A stretch of DNA of 64,000 nt, from NCBI RefSeq assembly GCF_024919275.1, contig NZ_JANWGH010000001.1:992001-1056000 (forward strand). Reading direction: 5' to 3'. A program made the position numbers and the translations under genes. This stretch comes from Algoriphagus limi. Lineage in GTDB: Bacteria; Bacteroidota; Bacteroidia; Cytophagales; Cyclobacteriaceae. Shown piece by piece: positions 17,736 through 26,438 of this stretch. Position 1 is the first letter of the stretch. The number at the start of each line of letters is the position of its first letter. The notes beneath the pieces are model-generated. The model saw only the letters and a program-made list of their open reading frames with translations. It was not told where the DNA came from and ran no database searches.

Positions 17736-18422
17736 ATGAAAAATTCTATCGTCACCCTATTTTTGGTATTTGCTTTTTCTGTCTTGGCTTTTGGACAAGA
17801 AAACAATGCCATCCCGCTTATTGAAGTGCAGGGAAATGCCTCTCGAAAAATCGCTCCAGATCAGGCTTCTTTTAACATTTATCTTTCAGAAAAAGCTATG
17901 AATGTGGCTACTGCGACAAGTGTATTGAACACCAAAACGGAAAGCCTAGCAAGTGCTTTGAAAAAAGCCAAAATCAAAGATTACAAACTGATTGCGGATA
18001 ATTTTTCTGTAAATATCAACCGGGTTCAGAGAGGGAATAATTGGGTTGACAGTGGCTATGTTGCTCGTCAAAATCTACAAATTGTGACCACAAGTCAAAC
18101 AGAAGAACTTCAGAAAATAGTAGAAGCAATCCAATCTGCTGGCGATATGGTTTTCAATCTTCAATTTACGGTTTCAGATGAGCAGCAGAAAGCTATTGAA
18201 AAGACCCTGATTACAGAAGCTCTATTAGATGCTCAAAATCAAGCTCAATTGATAGCGGAAACATTGGGAATCCGTAGTATTCGAGTTCATCATGTTACTT
18301 TTGAAGGAGGATTTATGCCTGTAGCAAAATTCAGGGTGAATGCAGAAGCTGCCGATGCTCCTTTAATTGCCCCAGATGGACAGGAAATCAGCAAACGAGT
18401 TTTTGTCAAATACACATACTAA
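17736..18422 (+). CDS. SIMPL domain (DUF541) protein, exported
   Basis: The 228-residue protein has a signal peptide (to about residue 20, AFGQ) followed by the SIMPL domain. It opens with the usual IEVQGNASRKIAPDQASF (V-x-G-x-A/G pattern) and contains the family's SGYVARQNLQIVTT segment. SIMPL proteins are envelope proteins; some are linked to oxidative-stress resistance or outer-membrane organisation, but no shared reaction is established. It is a single gene ending at a bidirectional terminator shared with the arginine decarboxylase gene. Confidence 0.88.
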   Translation: MKNSIVTLFLVFAFSVLAFGQENNAIPLIEVQGNASRKIAPDQASFNIYLSEKAMNVATATSVLNTKTESLASALKKAKIKDYKLIADNFSVNINRVQRGNNWVDSGYVARQNLQIVTTSQTEELQKIVEAIQSAGDMVFNLQFTVSDEQQKAIEKTLITEALLDAQNQAQLIAETLGIRSIRVHHVTFEGGFMPVAKFRVNAEAADAPLIAPDGQEISKRVFVKYTY

Positions 18423-18429
18423 AAACAAA

Positions 18430-18462
18430 AAAGGTACTGGGTTTTAATATCCCAGTACCTTT
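18430..18462. terminator. Bidirectional terminator between SIMPL gene and speA
   Basis: AAAGGTACTGGG (18430-18441) and CCCAGTACCTTT (18451-18462) form a perfect 12-bp stem around a 9-nt loop. The right arm lies within the last codons of the arginine decarboxylase gene (LKVLGY then stop), so coding and terminator sequence overlap on that side. Confidence 0.8.
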
Positions 18463-19832
18463 AGCATGCTTTCCTCTGTTTGATCATCTGCAAACAATCG
18501 ATGGGTCACTTTTCCATTTTCATCCCGATCGATCAACACATGTTTAGGAGCAGGAATCAGACAATGCTGAATTCCTCCATATCCTCCCAATGATTCTTGA
18601 TAAGCCCCAGTATGGAAGAATCCGATGTATTGAGGTTTTCCCTCCTTAATTTTTGGCAGGTAAATATTGAACTGGTGTGCTTCTGAGTTATAATAATCCA
18701 TGCTATCACAAGTCAAACCACCCAGTGAAATATTGTGGTATTCCTCATCCCAATTGTTGACAGCAAGCATTATGTATTTTTGATTGAGTCCCCAACTATC
18801 CGGTAGTTGAGTAATGAACGAACCATCAATCATATACCAAAGCTCTTTGTCATTTTGAAGTTTTTGATTCAAAACTGAATAGAGCACGGCTCCACTTTCT
18901 CCTACTGTGTAGCTTCCAAATTCAGTAAAAATATTTGGTTCCTTCGTATTGTTTTTAGCACACATCCACTTAATGTTTTTCACGATTTGCTCTGCCATAT
19001 ATTGGTAATCGTAATCGAAAAACACGTTTGTCTTGATTGGACAACCACCTCCAATATCCATTGTGTCTAATGTCGGCGCGATCTTCTTCAAATCCACATA
19101 CTTCTGAATAAAACGGGTCAATTCTGACCAATAATAAGCGGTATCCCGAATGCCTGAATTGATGAAAAAATGCAACATTTTCAGGCTCACCAAAGGATGG
19201 TCTTTAATTTTCTCCTCATAAAGTTTGATGATATCTGCATAGCGAACACCAAGTCTAGAGGTATAAAAACCGAATTTTGGTTCTTCGTCTGCAGCGATTC
19301 GAATCCCAACCTGGAAAGGCACCTTGACATGCTCTAGGTAATAATCGATTTCACTCAGATTATCTAGGATAGGAATACAGTTTTTGAACCCATCATTTAG
19401 CAATTCGGTAATGTATTGAAGATATTTTTCACGCTTAAAGCCATTACAAACGATGTAAGTGTCTTTTGTGATTTTACCTTTTTCAAAAAGCGTACGAACC
19501 AAAGGAATATCAAAAGTAGAGGAGGTTTCAATATGAATGTCATTTTTCAAAGCCTCATCTAGCACAAAGCTGAAGTGAGAAGACTTAGTACAATAGCAAT
19601 ATGTATATTTCCCTTGATAATCATGGGTTTTCATTGCATTGTGAAAATAGGTCTTCGCATTTTGGATATTCTCCGAAATCTTAGGTAAGTAAGTAAGCTT
19701 CAGAGGAGTACCATAGGTTTTAATGATATCCATCAAATTAACCCCATTGAAAAAAAGCTCATTATTCTCAACATGAAACTCTTTAGTGGGAAAGTCAAAA
19801 GTTTGTTGGATCAGATCGATGTATCTATTCAT
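18444..19832 (-). CDS. speA: Arginine decarboxylase (PLP fold type III)
   Basis: The 462-residue protein belongs to the alanine racemase/ornithine decarboxylase fold. YCTKSSH holds the likely Schiff-base lysine (Lys83), DIGGGCPI is the phosphate-binding glycine loop, and GLTCDSMDYY carries the C-D-x-x-D catalytic signature. It matches the short arginine decarboxylase form common in Bacteroidota, making agmatine and CO2 for polyamine synthesis; it lacks the long N- and C-terminal extensions of the E. coli SpeA type. It is divergent from an arginase-type gene. Diaminopimelate or ornithine decarboxylase is a less likely alternative. Confidence 0.85.
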   Translation of the reverse strand: MNRYIDLIQQTFDFPTKEFHVENNELFFNGVNLMDIIKTYGTPLKLTYLPKISENIQNAKTYFHNAMKTHDYQGKYTYCYCTKSSHFSFVLDEALKNDIHIETSSTFDIPLVRTLFEKGKITKDTYIVCNGFKREKYLQYITELLNDGFKNCIPILDNLSEIDYYLEHVKVPFQVGIRIAADEEPKFGFYTSRLGVRYADIIKLYEEKIKDHPLVSLKMLHFFINSGIRDTAYYWSELTRFIQKYVDLKKIAPTLDTMDIGGGCPIKTNVFFDYDYQYMAEQIVKNIKWMCAKNNTKEPNIFTEFGSYTVGESGAVLYSVLNQKLQNDKELWYMIDGSFITQLPDSWGLNQKYIMLAVNNWDEEYHNISLGGLTCDSMDYYNSEAHQFNIYLPKIKEGKPQYIGFFHTGAYQESLGGYGGIQHCLIPAPKHVLIDRDENGKVTHRLFADDQTEESMLKVLGY

Positions 19833-20017
19833 GGGGCAATTGCTTTTGGATTACAAGGTCGCAAAATTTGAACAATAAGATGGATTTTCAAACCAATCGG
19901 ATGGAATATCTAATCAGAAATCGCTAATGACTTTCAATTTAAAAATCATTTGCCGGAATTACGGGTAAGAATAGCTTTAAAGAAATTATTCAGGCTGGAT
20001 TCCTAGACCAATTTGAG

Positions 20018-20025
20018 TACTTTTG
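20018..20025 (+). promoter_or_regulatory. Candidate -7 box for the ureohydrolase gene
   Basis: TACTTTTG is a full match to TAnnTTTG, 31 bp before the start codon. I do not find a clear TTTG at the expected upstream spacing, so this is a half-supported promoter. Confidence 0.35.
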
Positions 20026-20056
20026 CAAGCTGAATGTAAACCCGAACTACTAATTC

Positions 20057-21007
20057 ATGAGAAATATCAAGCTAGTAGAAGTAAGATCAGAAATCGCAGC
20101 AGGAACCCGCGGAGCAAGCTTGGGAATTGATGCATTGAAAATCGCTTCGCTTGACAAGAAATCCGACTTTTTCACCAAGTTTGATCCTATAAATGTTCCA
20201 GATGCGAATAATTACCTCTGGAAAGGAAATAAGTTTCCGCACGCCAAATACATCGATGGGGTTTACCAGGTTTTGAAAAACGTTTACAGCACTATTGAAT
20301 CCCTTCGACTAGAAAAAATCTTTCCTATTGTATTGGCGGGAGATCACAGTACCGCGGCAGGTACCATCATGGGTATCAAGGCAGCAGATCCTGAAAAACG
20401 CCTGGGTGTGATTTGGATTGACGCACATGCCGATCTTCACACGCCCTACACCACTCCTTCTAGCAATATGCACGGTATGCCTTTGGCAATGACCGCTCAG
20501 CTTGATAATAGAGACTGCCAGGTCAATGAACCAACGGAAGAAACGATCCATTTCTGGGAAAGAATCAAGAGAATCGGTGGAGACTTCCCGAAAATTGATC
20601 CCCAAGACATCGTATTTATTTCAGTTAGAGATACCGAAAAACCCGAAGATTACTTAATCGACAAATATGGAATCCGAAATTTCAAAACAGAGGAAGTTAG
20701 GAAGTTAGGAATCCAAAAAGTGGCAGAGCAAACTCTTGAGATTCTAAAAGACTGCGATCAAATCTATATCTCTTTTGACGTGGACAGTTTGGATTCTTCC
20801 ATTTCAGTAGGAACAGGAACTCCGGTGCCAAATGGGTTAACGGTAGAAGAGGCTATCACCTTAAATGCTGAATTGATCAAAGATAAGCGTGTTTGTTGTT
20901 GGGAAATCGTAGAGGTAAACCCAACTTTGGACACTGAAAACACGATGGCAGAAAACGCCTTTGAAATCCTTGAAATTACCACCAATTCCTTGGTTGAACA
21001 TTTTTAA
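20057..21007 (+). CDS. Ureohydrolase, arginase type
   Basis: The 316-residue protein has all manganese-binding motifs of the family: GDHS (95-98), DAHADLH (122-128) and SFDVDSLD in the C-terminal third. The segment SSNMHGMP (135-142) resembles the SGNxHGMP loop that arginases use to hold the amino-acid end of arginine. Agmatinases carry a different loop here, so arginine hydrolysis to ornithine and urea is favoured. The alternative is agmatinase working with the divergent arginine decarboxylase. The gene is followed 32 bp later by argS, so the neighbourhood is centred on arginine. Confidence 0.85.
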   Translation: MRNIKLVEVRSEIAAGTRGASLGIDALKIASLDKKSDFFTKFDPINVPDANNYLWKGNKFPHAKYIDGVYQVLKNVYSTIESLRLEKIFPIVLAGDHSTAAGTIMGIKAADPEKRLGVIWIDAHADLHTPYTTPSSNMHGMPLAMTAQLDNRDCQVNEPTEETIHFWERIKRIGGDFPKIDPQDIVFISVRDTEKPEDYLIDKYGIRNFKTEEVRKLGIQKVAEQTLEILKDCDQIYISFDVDSLDSSISVGTGTPVPNGLTVEEAITLNAELIKDKRVCCWEIVEVNPTLDTENTMAENAFEILEITTNSLVEHF

Positions 21008-21039
21008 TTCCCCCACCTTTGTGTTAGAAAATTAAAACC

Positions 21040-22830
21040 ATGACCATACAAGAAAACATCCTTAAAGGAATCCAAGAGGCTTTCCAATCCCTTTTCGATC
21101 ATTCGGTGGACTTGGAGCAACTATCCTTGGCTCCTACTCGAAAGGAATTTGAAGGCACATACACCTTTGTGGTGTTTCCTTATTTGAAGGTTTCCAAAAC
21201 CTCTCCAGAAAATACTGCTAAGCAAATTGGAGATTATTTGGTAGCCAATGTTGATCAGGTAGCTGATTTCAATGTGGTCAAAGGCTTTTTGAACCTAGTT
21301 CTCAATCAGCGATCTTGGTTGGATATTTTTAGCAAAATCTATCAAAAGCCTCATTGGGGTCAATTGCCTTCCAATGGACAAAAGGTTATGGTGGAGTATT
21401 CTTCCCCTAATACCAATAAGCCCCTACACCTCGGGCACCTTCGAAATAATTTCTTGGGCTATTCAGTTGCTGAGATCCTAAAGGCGAATGGTTATGAGGT
21501 TATCAAAGCTAATTTAGTAAATGATCGAGGGATCCATATCTGTAAGTCCATGGTGGCATATCTTCATTTTGGAAATGGAGAAACTCCCGAATCTTCAGGA
21601 TTGAAAGGAGATCATTTGGCCGGTAAATATTATGTCATTTTTGACAAGGAATACAAAAAACAAATTGAACAGCTGAAGGATGAGGGACAGACTGAGGAGG
21701 AGGCGAAAAAGAATGCGCCAATTCTACTAGAAGCTCAGGAAATGCTTCGAAAATGGGAAGCCGGAGATAAGGAGGTTGTTGCCCTTTGGAAGCAAATGAA
21801 CGAGTGGGTATATGCTGGATTTGATGAAACCTACCGAAAAATGGGGGTTGATTTTGATAAATTCTACTATGAATCAGACACCTATTTACTAGGAAAAGAT
21901 ATCGTCGAAGAAGGACTGAAAAAAGGCGTTTTCTTCAAAAAGGAAAATGGATCCGTTTGGGTCGATTTGACGGCTGAAGGATTGGATGAAAAGCTGGTTC
22001 TTCGTGGAGATGGAACTTCCGTTTACATCACCCAAGATATGGGGACGGCTGATTTGAAATACAAGGATTTCCATATCGATAAATCTGTGTATGTAGTTGG
22101 AAACGAACAGGATTATCACTTCGACGTCCTTTTCAAAATCATGCAAAAGCTTGGTAGACCTTATGGACCAGGCTTATATCACCTCTCCTATGGCATGGTC
22201 GATCTTCCAACTGGAAAAATGAAATCCAGAGAAGGAACAGTTGTAGATGCTGATGACTTAATCCAAGAAATGGTTGAAACAGCTGAAAGGCATACCAAAG
22301 AACTAGGAAAAATTGAAGGTTTTTCAGAAAAACAAGCCGCTGAGTTATATGAAATCTTAGGTCTTGGAGCCTTGAAATATTTCCTTTTGAAGGTAGATCC
22401 TAAAAAACGAATGCTTTTCAATCCTCAGGAATCTATTGAATTCCAGGGATTCACCGGTCCATTTGTTCAATACTCTCATGCACGTATTGCCTCAATTCTT
22501 CGCAAGGCAGATCAAATTGGAGTAGAGTATAAAAACTTGGATTTCTCAAGCATCAAAAATGTAGAGGATTCGGAAAGCAGTTTGATTTTCTTATTGAATG
22601 ATTTTGAGAAAAAAATTAAAATAGCCGGAGAGGAATATTCACCTTCTGTTATTGCCCAATATTTGTTTGATTTGGCTAAAGAATACAACAGATTCTATGC
22701 AGACCTCCCGATTTTCAGTGAGGAAAATCCGAATGTAGTAGCATTTAGAGTTGCACTTTCTCAGCTCACTGCTCAAACAATCAAAAAAGGGATGAGTTTG
22801 CTAGGTATACAAGTACCCGAAAGAATGTAA
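21040..22830 (+). CDS. argS: Arginyl-tRNA synthetase
   Basis: The 596-residue class I synthetase has the HIGH-type motif HLGH (130-133) within KPLHLGHLRNN. An ArgRS N-terminal additional domain precedes it, and a C-terminal DALR anticodon-binding domain contains FVQYSHARIASILRKA. The KMSKS position is occupied by KMKSREGT, a variant seen in other ArgRS enzymes. It charges tRNA-Arg in the cytosol. A CACCTTTG just upstream (21014-21021) is a one-mismatch -7 box, so it may have its own promoter in addition to readthrough from the ureohydrolase gene. The next gene starts 2 bp after its stop. Confidence 0.97.
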   Translation: MTIQENILKGIQEAFQSLFDHSVDLEQLSLAPTRKEFEGTYTFVVFPYLKVSKTSPENTAKQIGDYLVANVDQVADFNVVKGFLNLVLNQRSWLDIFSKIYQKPHWGQLPSNGQKVMVEYSSPNTNKPLHLGHLRNNFLGYSVAEILKANGYEVIKANLVNDRGIHICKSMVAYLHFGNGETPESSGLKGDHLAGKYYVIFDKEYKKQIEQLKDEGQTEEEAKKNAPILLEAQEMLRKWEAGDKEVVALWKQMNEWVYAGFDETYRKMGVDFDKFYYESDTYLLGKDIVEEGLKKGVFFKKENGSVWVDLTAEGLDEKLVLRGDGTSVYITQDMGTADLKYKDFHIDKSVYVVGNEQDYHFDVLFKIMQKLGRPYGPGLYHLSYGMVDLPTGKMKSREGTVVDADDLIQEMVETAERHTKELGKIEGFSEKQAAELYEILGLGALKYFLLKVDPKKRMLFNPQESIEFQGFTGPFVQYSHARIASILRKADQIGVEYKNLDFSSIKNVEDSESSLIFLLNDFEKKIKIAGEEYSPSVIAQYLFDLAKEYNRFYADLPIFSEENPNVVAFRVALSQLTAQTIKKGMSLLGIQVPERM

Positions 22831-22832
22831 TT

Positions 22833-23423
22833 ATGAAGAAATTATCCATCATCCTATTTAGTGTATTACTAATTGCCTGTGGCAAAACGCTTGAGCGTCC
22901 CGAGCACATTCAGGCAAGTATGATTCCTGTAAGTTCAAATACCATGGAAAGCGAATTCTATAATTTCAAAATGAAAGACTTGGACGGAAATGAAGTTGAC
23001 TTCAACCAGTTCAAAGGAAAAAAAGTATTGATCGTAAATGTGGCCTCCAAGTGCGGTTATACACCACAATATGCAGCCCTTCAGGAATTGCATGAGAATT
23101 ATGGAGACAAAATCCAAATCCTCGCCTTCCCTGCAAATAATTTTGGTGGTCAGGAGCCAGGTTCTAATGAGGAAATCAAAGAATTCTGTACTGCTAATTA
23201 TGGGGTAACTTTCCCGGTATTTGAAAAAATTTCCGTGAAAGGATTCGATAAGCATCCGCTTTACAGATGGTTATCAGATGAAAAACTAAATGGATGGAAC
23301 AGTCAGGAGCCAACTTGGAATTTCTGCAAGTACTACATCAACGAAAATGGAGAATTGATGAAGTTTTTCCCCTCTGCTGTAGCTCCTTTGGACGAGGAAA
23401 TCTTGGCACTAGTTGAAGCTTAA
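22833..23423 (+). CDS. Glutathione peroxidase family thiol peroxidase, lipoprotein
   Basis: The 196-residue protein begins with a lipoprotein signal (lipobox LIAC, Cys16), which is unusual for this normally cytosolic family. The catalytic tetrad is complete: Cys74 in ASKCGYTPQ, Gln107 in GGQEPG, Trp162 and Asn163 in TWNF. Cys119 in KEFC fits the resolving cysteine of thioredoxin-dependent members. It should reduce peroxides at the envelope with a thiol-disulfide partner rather than glutathione. It follows argS by 2 bp and precedes menA by 12 bp. Confidence 0.9.
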   Translation: MKKLSIILFSVLLIACGKTLERPEHIQASMIPVSSNTMESEFYNFKMKDLDGNEVDFNQFKGKKVLIVNVASKCGYTPQYAALQELHENYGDKIQILAFPANNFGGQEPGSNEEIKEFCTANYGVTFPVFEKISVKGFDKHPLYRWLSDEKLNGWNSQEPTWNFCKYYINENGELMKFFPSAVAPLDEEILALVEA

Positions 23424-23435
23424 GCATTTCTCTTA

Positions 23436-24347
23436 GTGAAAAAAACAATTACTAATAAAAAAGAGGCCTGGCTGCACGCAGTCAGGCTTCGTACTTTACC
23501 CCTAGCACTTGCTAGCATTTTTGCAGGATCTATAGTTGCTGCTTTTGAGGGCATATTTCGATGGGAAATCTTTGTTCTTGCATCACTGACTACCATTTTT
23601 TTACAGATCCTTTCCAACCTATCCAATGATTATGGAGACAGCGTTCACGGTGCCGATTCTGAGGATCGCTCAGGACCAGTGAGAGCTGTTCAATCCGGAG
23701 TAATTACACTAGCAGAAATGAAAAAAGCTATGTATTTATTCGGAATGCTTTCTTTTATTTCTGGGATAAGTTTGGTCTACCTTGCCCTGAATGATTGGCT
23801 ACTTTTTTCTCTATTTATGGTTTTGGGACTATTGGCAATTTGGGCTGCTATCTCTTACACATCAGGCTCAAATCCATATGGTTACGTTGGGTTAGGAGAT
23901 ATTTCGGTATTTATATTTTTCGGAATTTTGGGAGTAGTAGGCACCTATTTTTTACATGGTTTACAATTTCATTGGGAAGTCCTTCTAATTGGAGGCTCTT
24001 TGGGATGCTTCAGTACAGCTGTATTAAACATCAATAATATTCGAGATATAGAATCCGATGAAAAAGCAGGAAAACGATCTATACCTGTTCGAATTGGGAG
24101 AAATGCAGCAGTGCTATACAATTGGATTTTGATCTTTGGTGGCTATCTCTTTTTAGTCGGATATGCTCTTCTGATTCAATCTTCCAAACCACTTTTTGCA
24201 TTTGTCGCTTTACCCCTAATGTTTCTTATCGGCCTTGGTGTACAAAAAGCAAAAGATGCACATTCCACAGATCCTTTCCTTAAAAAAATGGCTTTGAGCA
24301 CTTTGCTTTGGGTGATTCTATTTGGAATCGGGCTTTTACTTTTTTGA
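23436..24347 (+). CDS. menA: 1,4-dihydroxy-2-naphthoate polyprenyltransferase
   Basis: The 303-residue UbiA-family membrane protein has about nine hydrophobic segments. The first aspartate-rich motif is NDYGDSVHGADSEDR and the second is DIESDEKAGKRSIPVRIG, both with the MenA-type spacing. It joins a polyprenyl chain to 1,4-dihydroxy-2-naphthoate, giving demethylmenaquinone for the respiratory chain. The start is GTG at 23436; no ATG exists before the conserved region WLHAVRLRTLPLA. It closely follows the peroxidase gene, so co-transcription is likely although the functions differ. Confidence 0.93.
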   Translation: MKKTITNKKEAWLHAVRLRTLPLALASIFAGSIVAAFEGIFRWEIFVLASLTTIFLQILSNLSNDYGDSVHGADSEDRSGPVRAVQSGVITLAEMKKAMYLFGMLSFISGISLVYLALNDWLLFSLFMVLGLLAIWAAISYTSGSNPYGYVGLGDISVFIFFGILGVVGTYFLHGLQFHWEVLLIGGSLGCFSTAVLNINNIRDIESDEKAGKRSIPVRIGRNAAVLYNWILIFGGYLFLVGYALLIQSSKPLFAFVALPLMFLIGLGVQKAKDAHSTDPFLKKMALSTLLWVILFGIGLLLF

Positions 24348-24417
24348 AACCTGACCAAAGTCCTTTTTTCCTCTAATTTTTATGCTAATTTGGCATAATA
24401 CATTAACAAACCATGCC

Positions 24418-25269
24418 ATGACCAAAGTACTTGTACCTTATGATTTTTCGGAAGAGGCACAAAATGCCCTTGATTTCACCACTGCCTTAGCCAGTAGACT
24501 CGATAATGTTCAGATAGAAGTATTACACGTTTTGGAGGTTCCGAGCAATACAGGCTTTGGAACCATGGGCGGAGGGGAAATGATGCCTGAAATCGAAAAT
24601 CAAATATTTTTCGTGGAGCTAGCAGAGCGAAGAAAGCAACAAATGGAGGAATTAGCTGAATCTCATCGCGGTAAAAACTATTCCCTAAAAACCAAAATCG
24701 AGTTGGGAAATGCCTTCAAAGGCATCACCAAATCTATTTTAAATGAGAATCCTGATTTAGTTGTAATGGGCTCCAAAGGCTCCTCTGGCTTAGAAGAGGT
24801 TTTGATCGGTTCGAATACTGAAAAGATTGTTCGAACTGCTAAGTGTCCCGTGGTAACCATCAAAACAGCAGTAAACCCTAAGGATCTCAAAAAGATTGTT
24901 TTTGCAAGTGATTTCCGTCAAAATTCAGCAGAAATAGCGGCTAGATTAAAAAGACTTCAACATCTTTTTGATGCTGAGGTTTATCTGGTGATTATAAATA
25001 CTCCTAGCAATTTTGAAGAGACCCGAGAATCTCTATCCCGTATCAAACGATTTGTGAAAGAGTTTGATTTGAAAAATGTGAAAGCGGAAATTTATAATTC
25101 AACTTCCGAAGAGTCCGGAATCATCCAATTTGCAGAAGATATTGATGCAGATTTAATTGCAATGGCTACAAATGGTCGTACAGGTTTCCTTCATCTAATC
25201 ACCGGTAGTATTGCTGAAGATGTCGTCAATCATGCTAAGAGGCCGGTCTGGACACTAAGAGTTGAATAA
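24418..25269 (+). CDS. Universal stress protein, tandem UspA domains
   Basis: With the ATG at 24418 the product is 283 residues and starts MTKVLVPYDFSEEAQNAL, the normal UspA N-terminus. An ATG at 24382 in the same frame would add 12 unrelated residues and is not preferred. Two UspA domains are present (about 1-140 and 150-283). Each ends with the nucleotide-binding pattern: MGSKGSSGLEEVLIGSNTEK in the first and MATNGRTGFLHLITGSIAED in the second. Such proteins bind ATP or other small ligands and accumulate under stress; the specific role is unknown. A terminator follows. Confidence 0.92.
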   Translation: MTKVLVPYDFSEEAQNALDFTTALASRLDNVQIEVLHVLEVPSNTGFGTMGGGEMMPEIENQIFFVELAERRKQQMEELAESHRGKNYSLKTKIELGNAFKGITKSILNENPDLVVMGSKGSSGLEEVLIGSNTEKIVRTAKCPVVTIKTAVNPKDLKKIVFASDFRQNSAEIAARLKRLQHLFDAEVYLVIINTPSNFEETRESLSRIKRFVKEFDLKNVKAEIYNSTSEESGIIQFAEDIDADLIAMATNGRTGFLHLITGSIAEDVVNHAKRPVWTLRVE

Positions 25270-25288
25270 TCACTTATCATCACCAAGA

Positions 25289-25314
25289 AAGCCTGCAAAT
25301 CCGCAGGCTTTTTT
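25289..25314 (+). terminator. Rho-independent terminator after the usp gene
   Basis: AAGCCTGC (25289-25296) pairs with GCAGGCTT (25303-25310), with a T-run to 25314. Confidence 0.88.
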
Positions 25315-25325
25315 AATTTTACAGC

Positions 25326-25679
25326 ATGGGTAGAAAAAACAACGATTGGAAAAAAAGAGATGGGGTGGTTTACTCTACTTCCTCGGACTTTGAATATAAT
25401 TACGATTCTGAAGAAAGTGCTGAAACCTTACCTCCTGCGCAGCAAAACCTGAAGGTAATGCTGGACAAAAAAGCCCGAGGTGGAAAACAAGTGACGCTAG
25501 TGAGTGGATTTGTAGGTACAGAAGATGATCTGAAGGATCTTGGAAAGCTCTTAAAATCGAAATGCGGTGTGGGTGGATCTGCAAAAGATGGAGAAATTTT
25601 GATTCAAGGCGACCATCGTGATAAAATCCTTCAAATTCTTTTAAATGAAGGATATAAAGCCAAAAAATCCGGAGGATAA
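25326..25679 (+). CDS. SUI1/YciH-like translation initiation factor
   Basis: The 117-residue protein has the eIF1/SUI1 core in its second half: KARGGKQVTLVSGFVG, a helix DDLKDLGKLLKSKCGVGG, then DGEILIQGDHRDKILQILLNEGY. This matches bacterial YciH, a factor that affects fidelity of translation initiation. The N-terminal 40 residues are polar and probably disordered. The next gene starts immediately after its stop, preceded by GGAGGATAA, one of the few clear Shine-Dalgarno-like sequences in the window. Confidence 0.9.
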   Translation: MGRKNNDWKKRDGVVYSTSSDFEYNYDSEESAETLPPAQQNLKVMLDKKARGGKQVTLVSGFVGTEDDLKDLGKLLKSKCGVGGSAKDGEILIQGDHRDKILQILLNEGYKAKKSGG

Positions 25680-26411
25680 ATGAAGGGCTATTGGTGGTTT
25701 CAAACGCAACTATATCCAATGTTGCCCTACCTCATTTATCAGGCAAAAACAGTTCGTAAAAACAATCCTCTCCCGCCAGCCAATAGCAATCATTTAATCC
25801 TTGGAAATTCTCAAAAGCGAATCCTTATCCTTGGAGAATCAACGGCAGCTGGAATGGGTGCTTCTCAACCTGAAACAACCTTAGCAGGAAATATTTTCAG
25901 ACTTTTTCAGGAAAAATATCAAGTCATTAATCTTGGTAAAAATGGACTTCGGGCAAAAGAGTTGATCCCGACATTTAAAGAAGATTTGGAAATAAACCCT
26001 TCCAAGGTTGAAGGGGTATTTTTATTTATTGGAGCTAATGACTGCTTTCGACTCACTAAACCTTTGAATTATAAATCAGAACTTGAAAATATCATTTCTT
26101 GGTTGAAGAAGAATTTTTCTCCGAATTGGATTTATTTATCCGCAATACCTCCTGTTCATATTTTTCCTGCATTTACACCCCAATTAAAATATTTCCTTTT
26201 GAGACAGCGAAAGTTCCTTTCCTCAGAAATGGAGCAAATAGCGTCGCAAGATTCCAATGTTATATATCAGGAAATCAGGTTCGATTTAACCCCAGAATTT
26301 TTCGCTGATGATGGTATCCATCCATCTGACAAGGGGTATCAAGGTATTGCTCAATTTGCCTTTGATGGAATAAAAAGATGGTCAAAAAGATCTAAAGAAG
26401 ATATTTTTTAA
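25680..26411 (+). CDS. SGNH/GDSL-type esterase
   Basis: The 243-residue protein has the SGNH hydrolase blocks. Block I is ILILGESTAAGMGAS with the catalytic Ser. Block II has the glycine in GKNGLRAKEL, block III is GANDC with the Asn, and block V is DGIHPSDKGYQ with catalytic Asp and His. There is no cleavable signal, but residues 5-20 are moderately hydrophobic. It lies directly against the SUI1-like gene with a shared boundary, so translation is probably coupled. The ester substrate (lipid, acetylated glycan or other) cannot be inferred. Confidence 0.88.
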   Translation: MKGYWWFQTQLYPMLPYLIYQAKTVRKNNPLPPANSNHLILGNSQKRILILGESTAAGMGASQPETTLAGNIFRLFQEKYQVINLGKNGLRAKELIPTFKEDLEINPSKVEGVFLFIGANDCFRLTKPLNYKSELENIISWLKKNFSPNWIYLSAIPPVHIFPAFTPQLKYFLLRQRKFLSSEMEQIASQDSNVIYQEIRFDLTPEFFADDGIHPSDKGYQGIAQFAFDGIKRWSKRSKEDIF

Positions 26412-26438
26412 TTTTCCATTCCGATAACCTTTCAGAAA

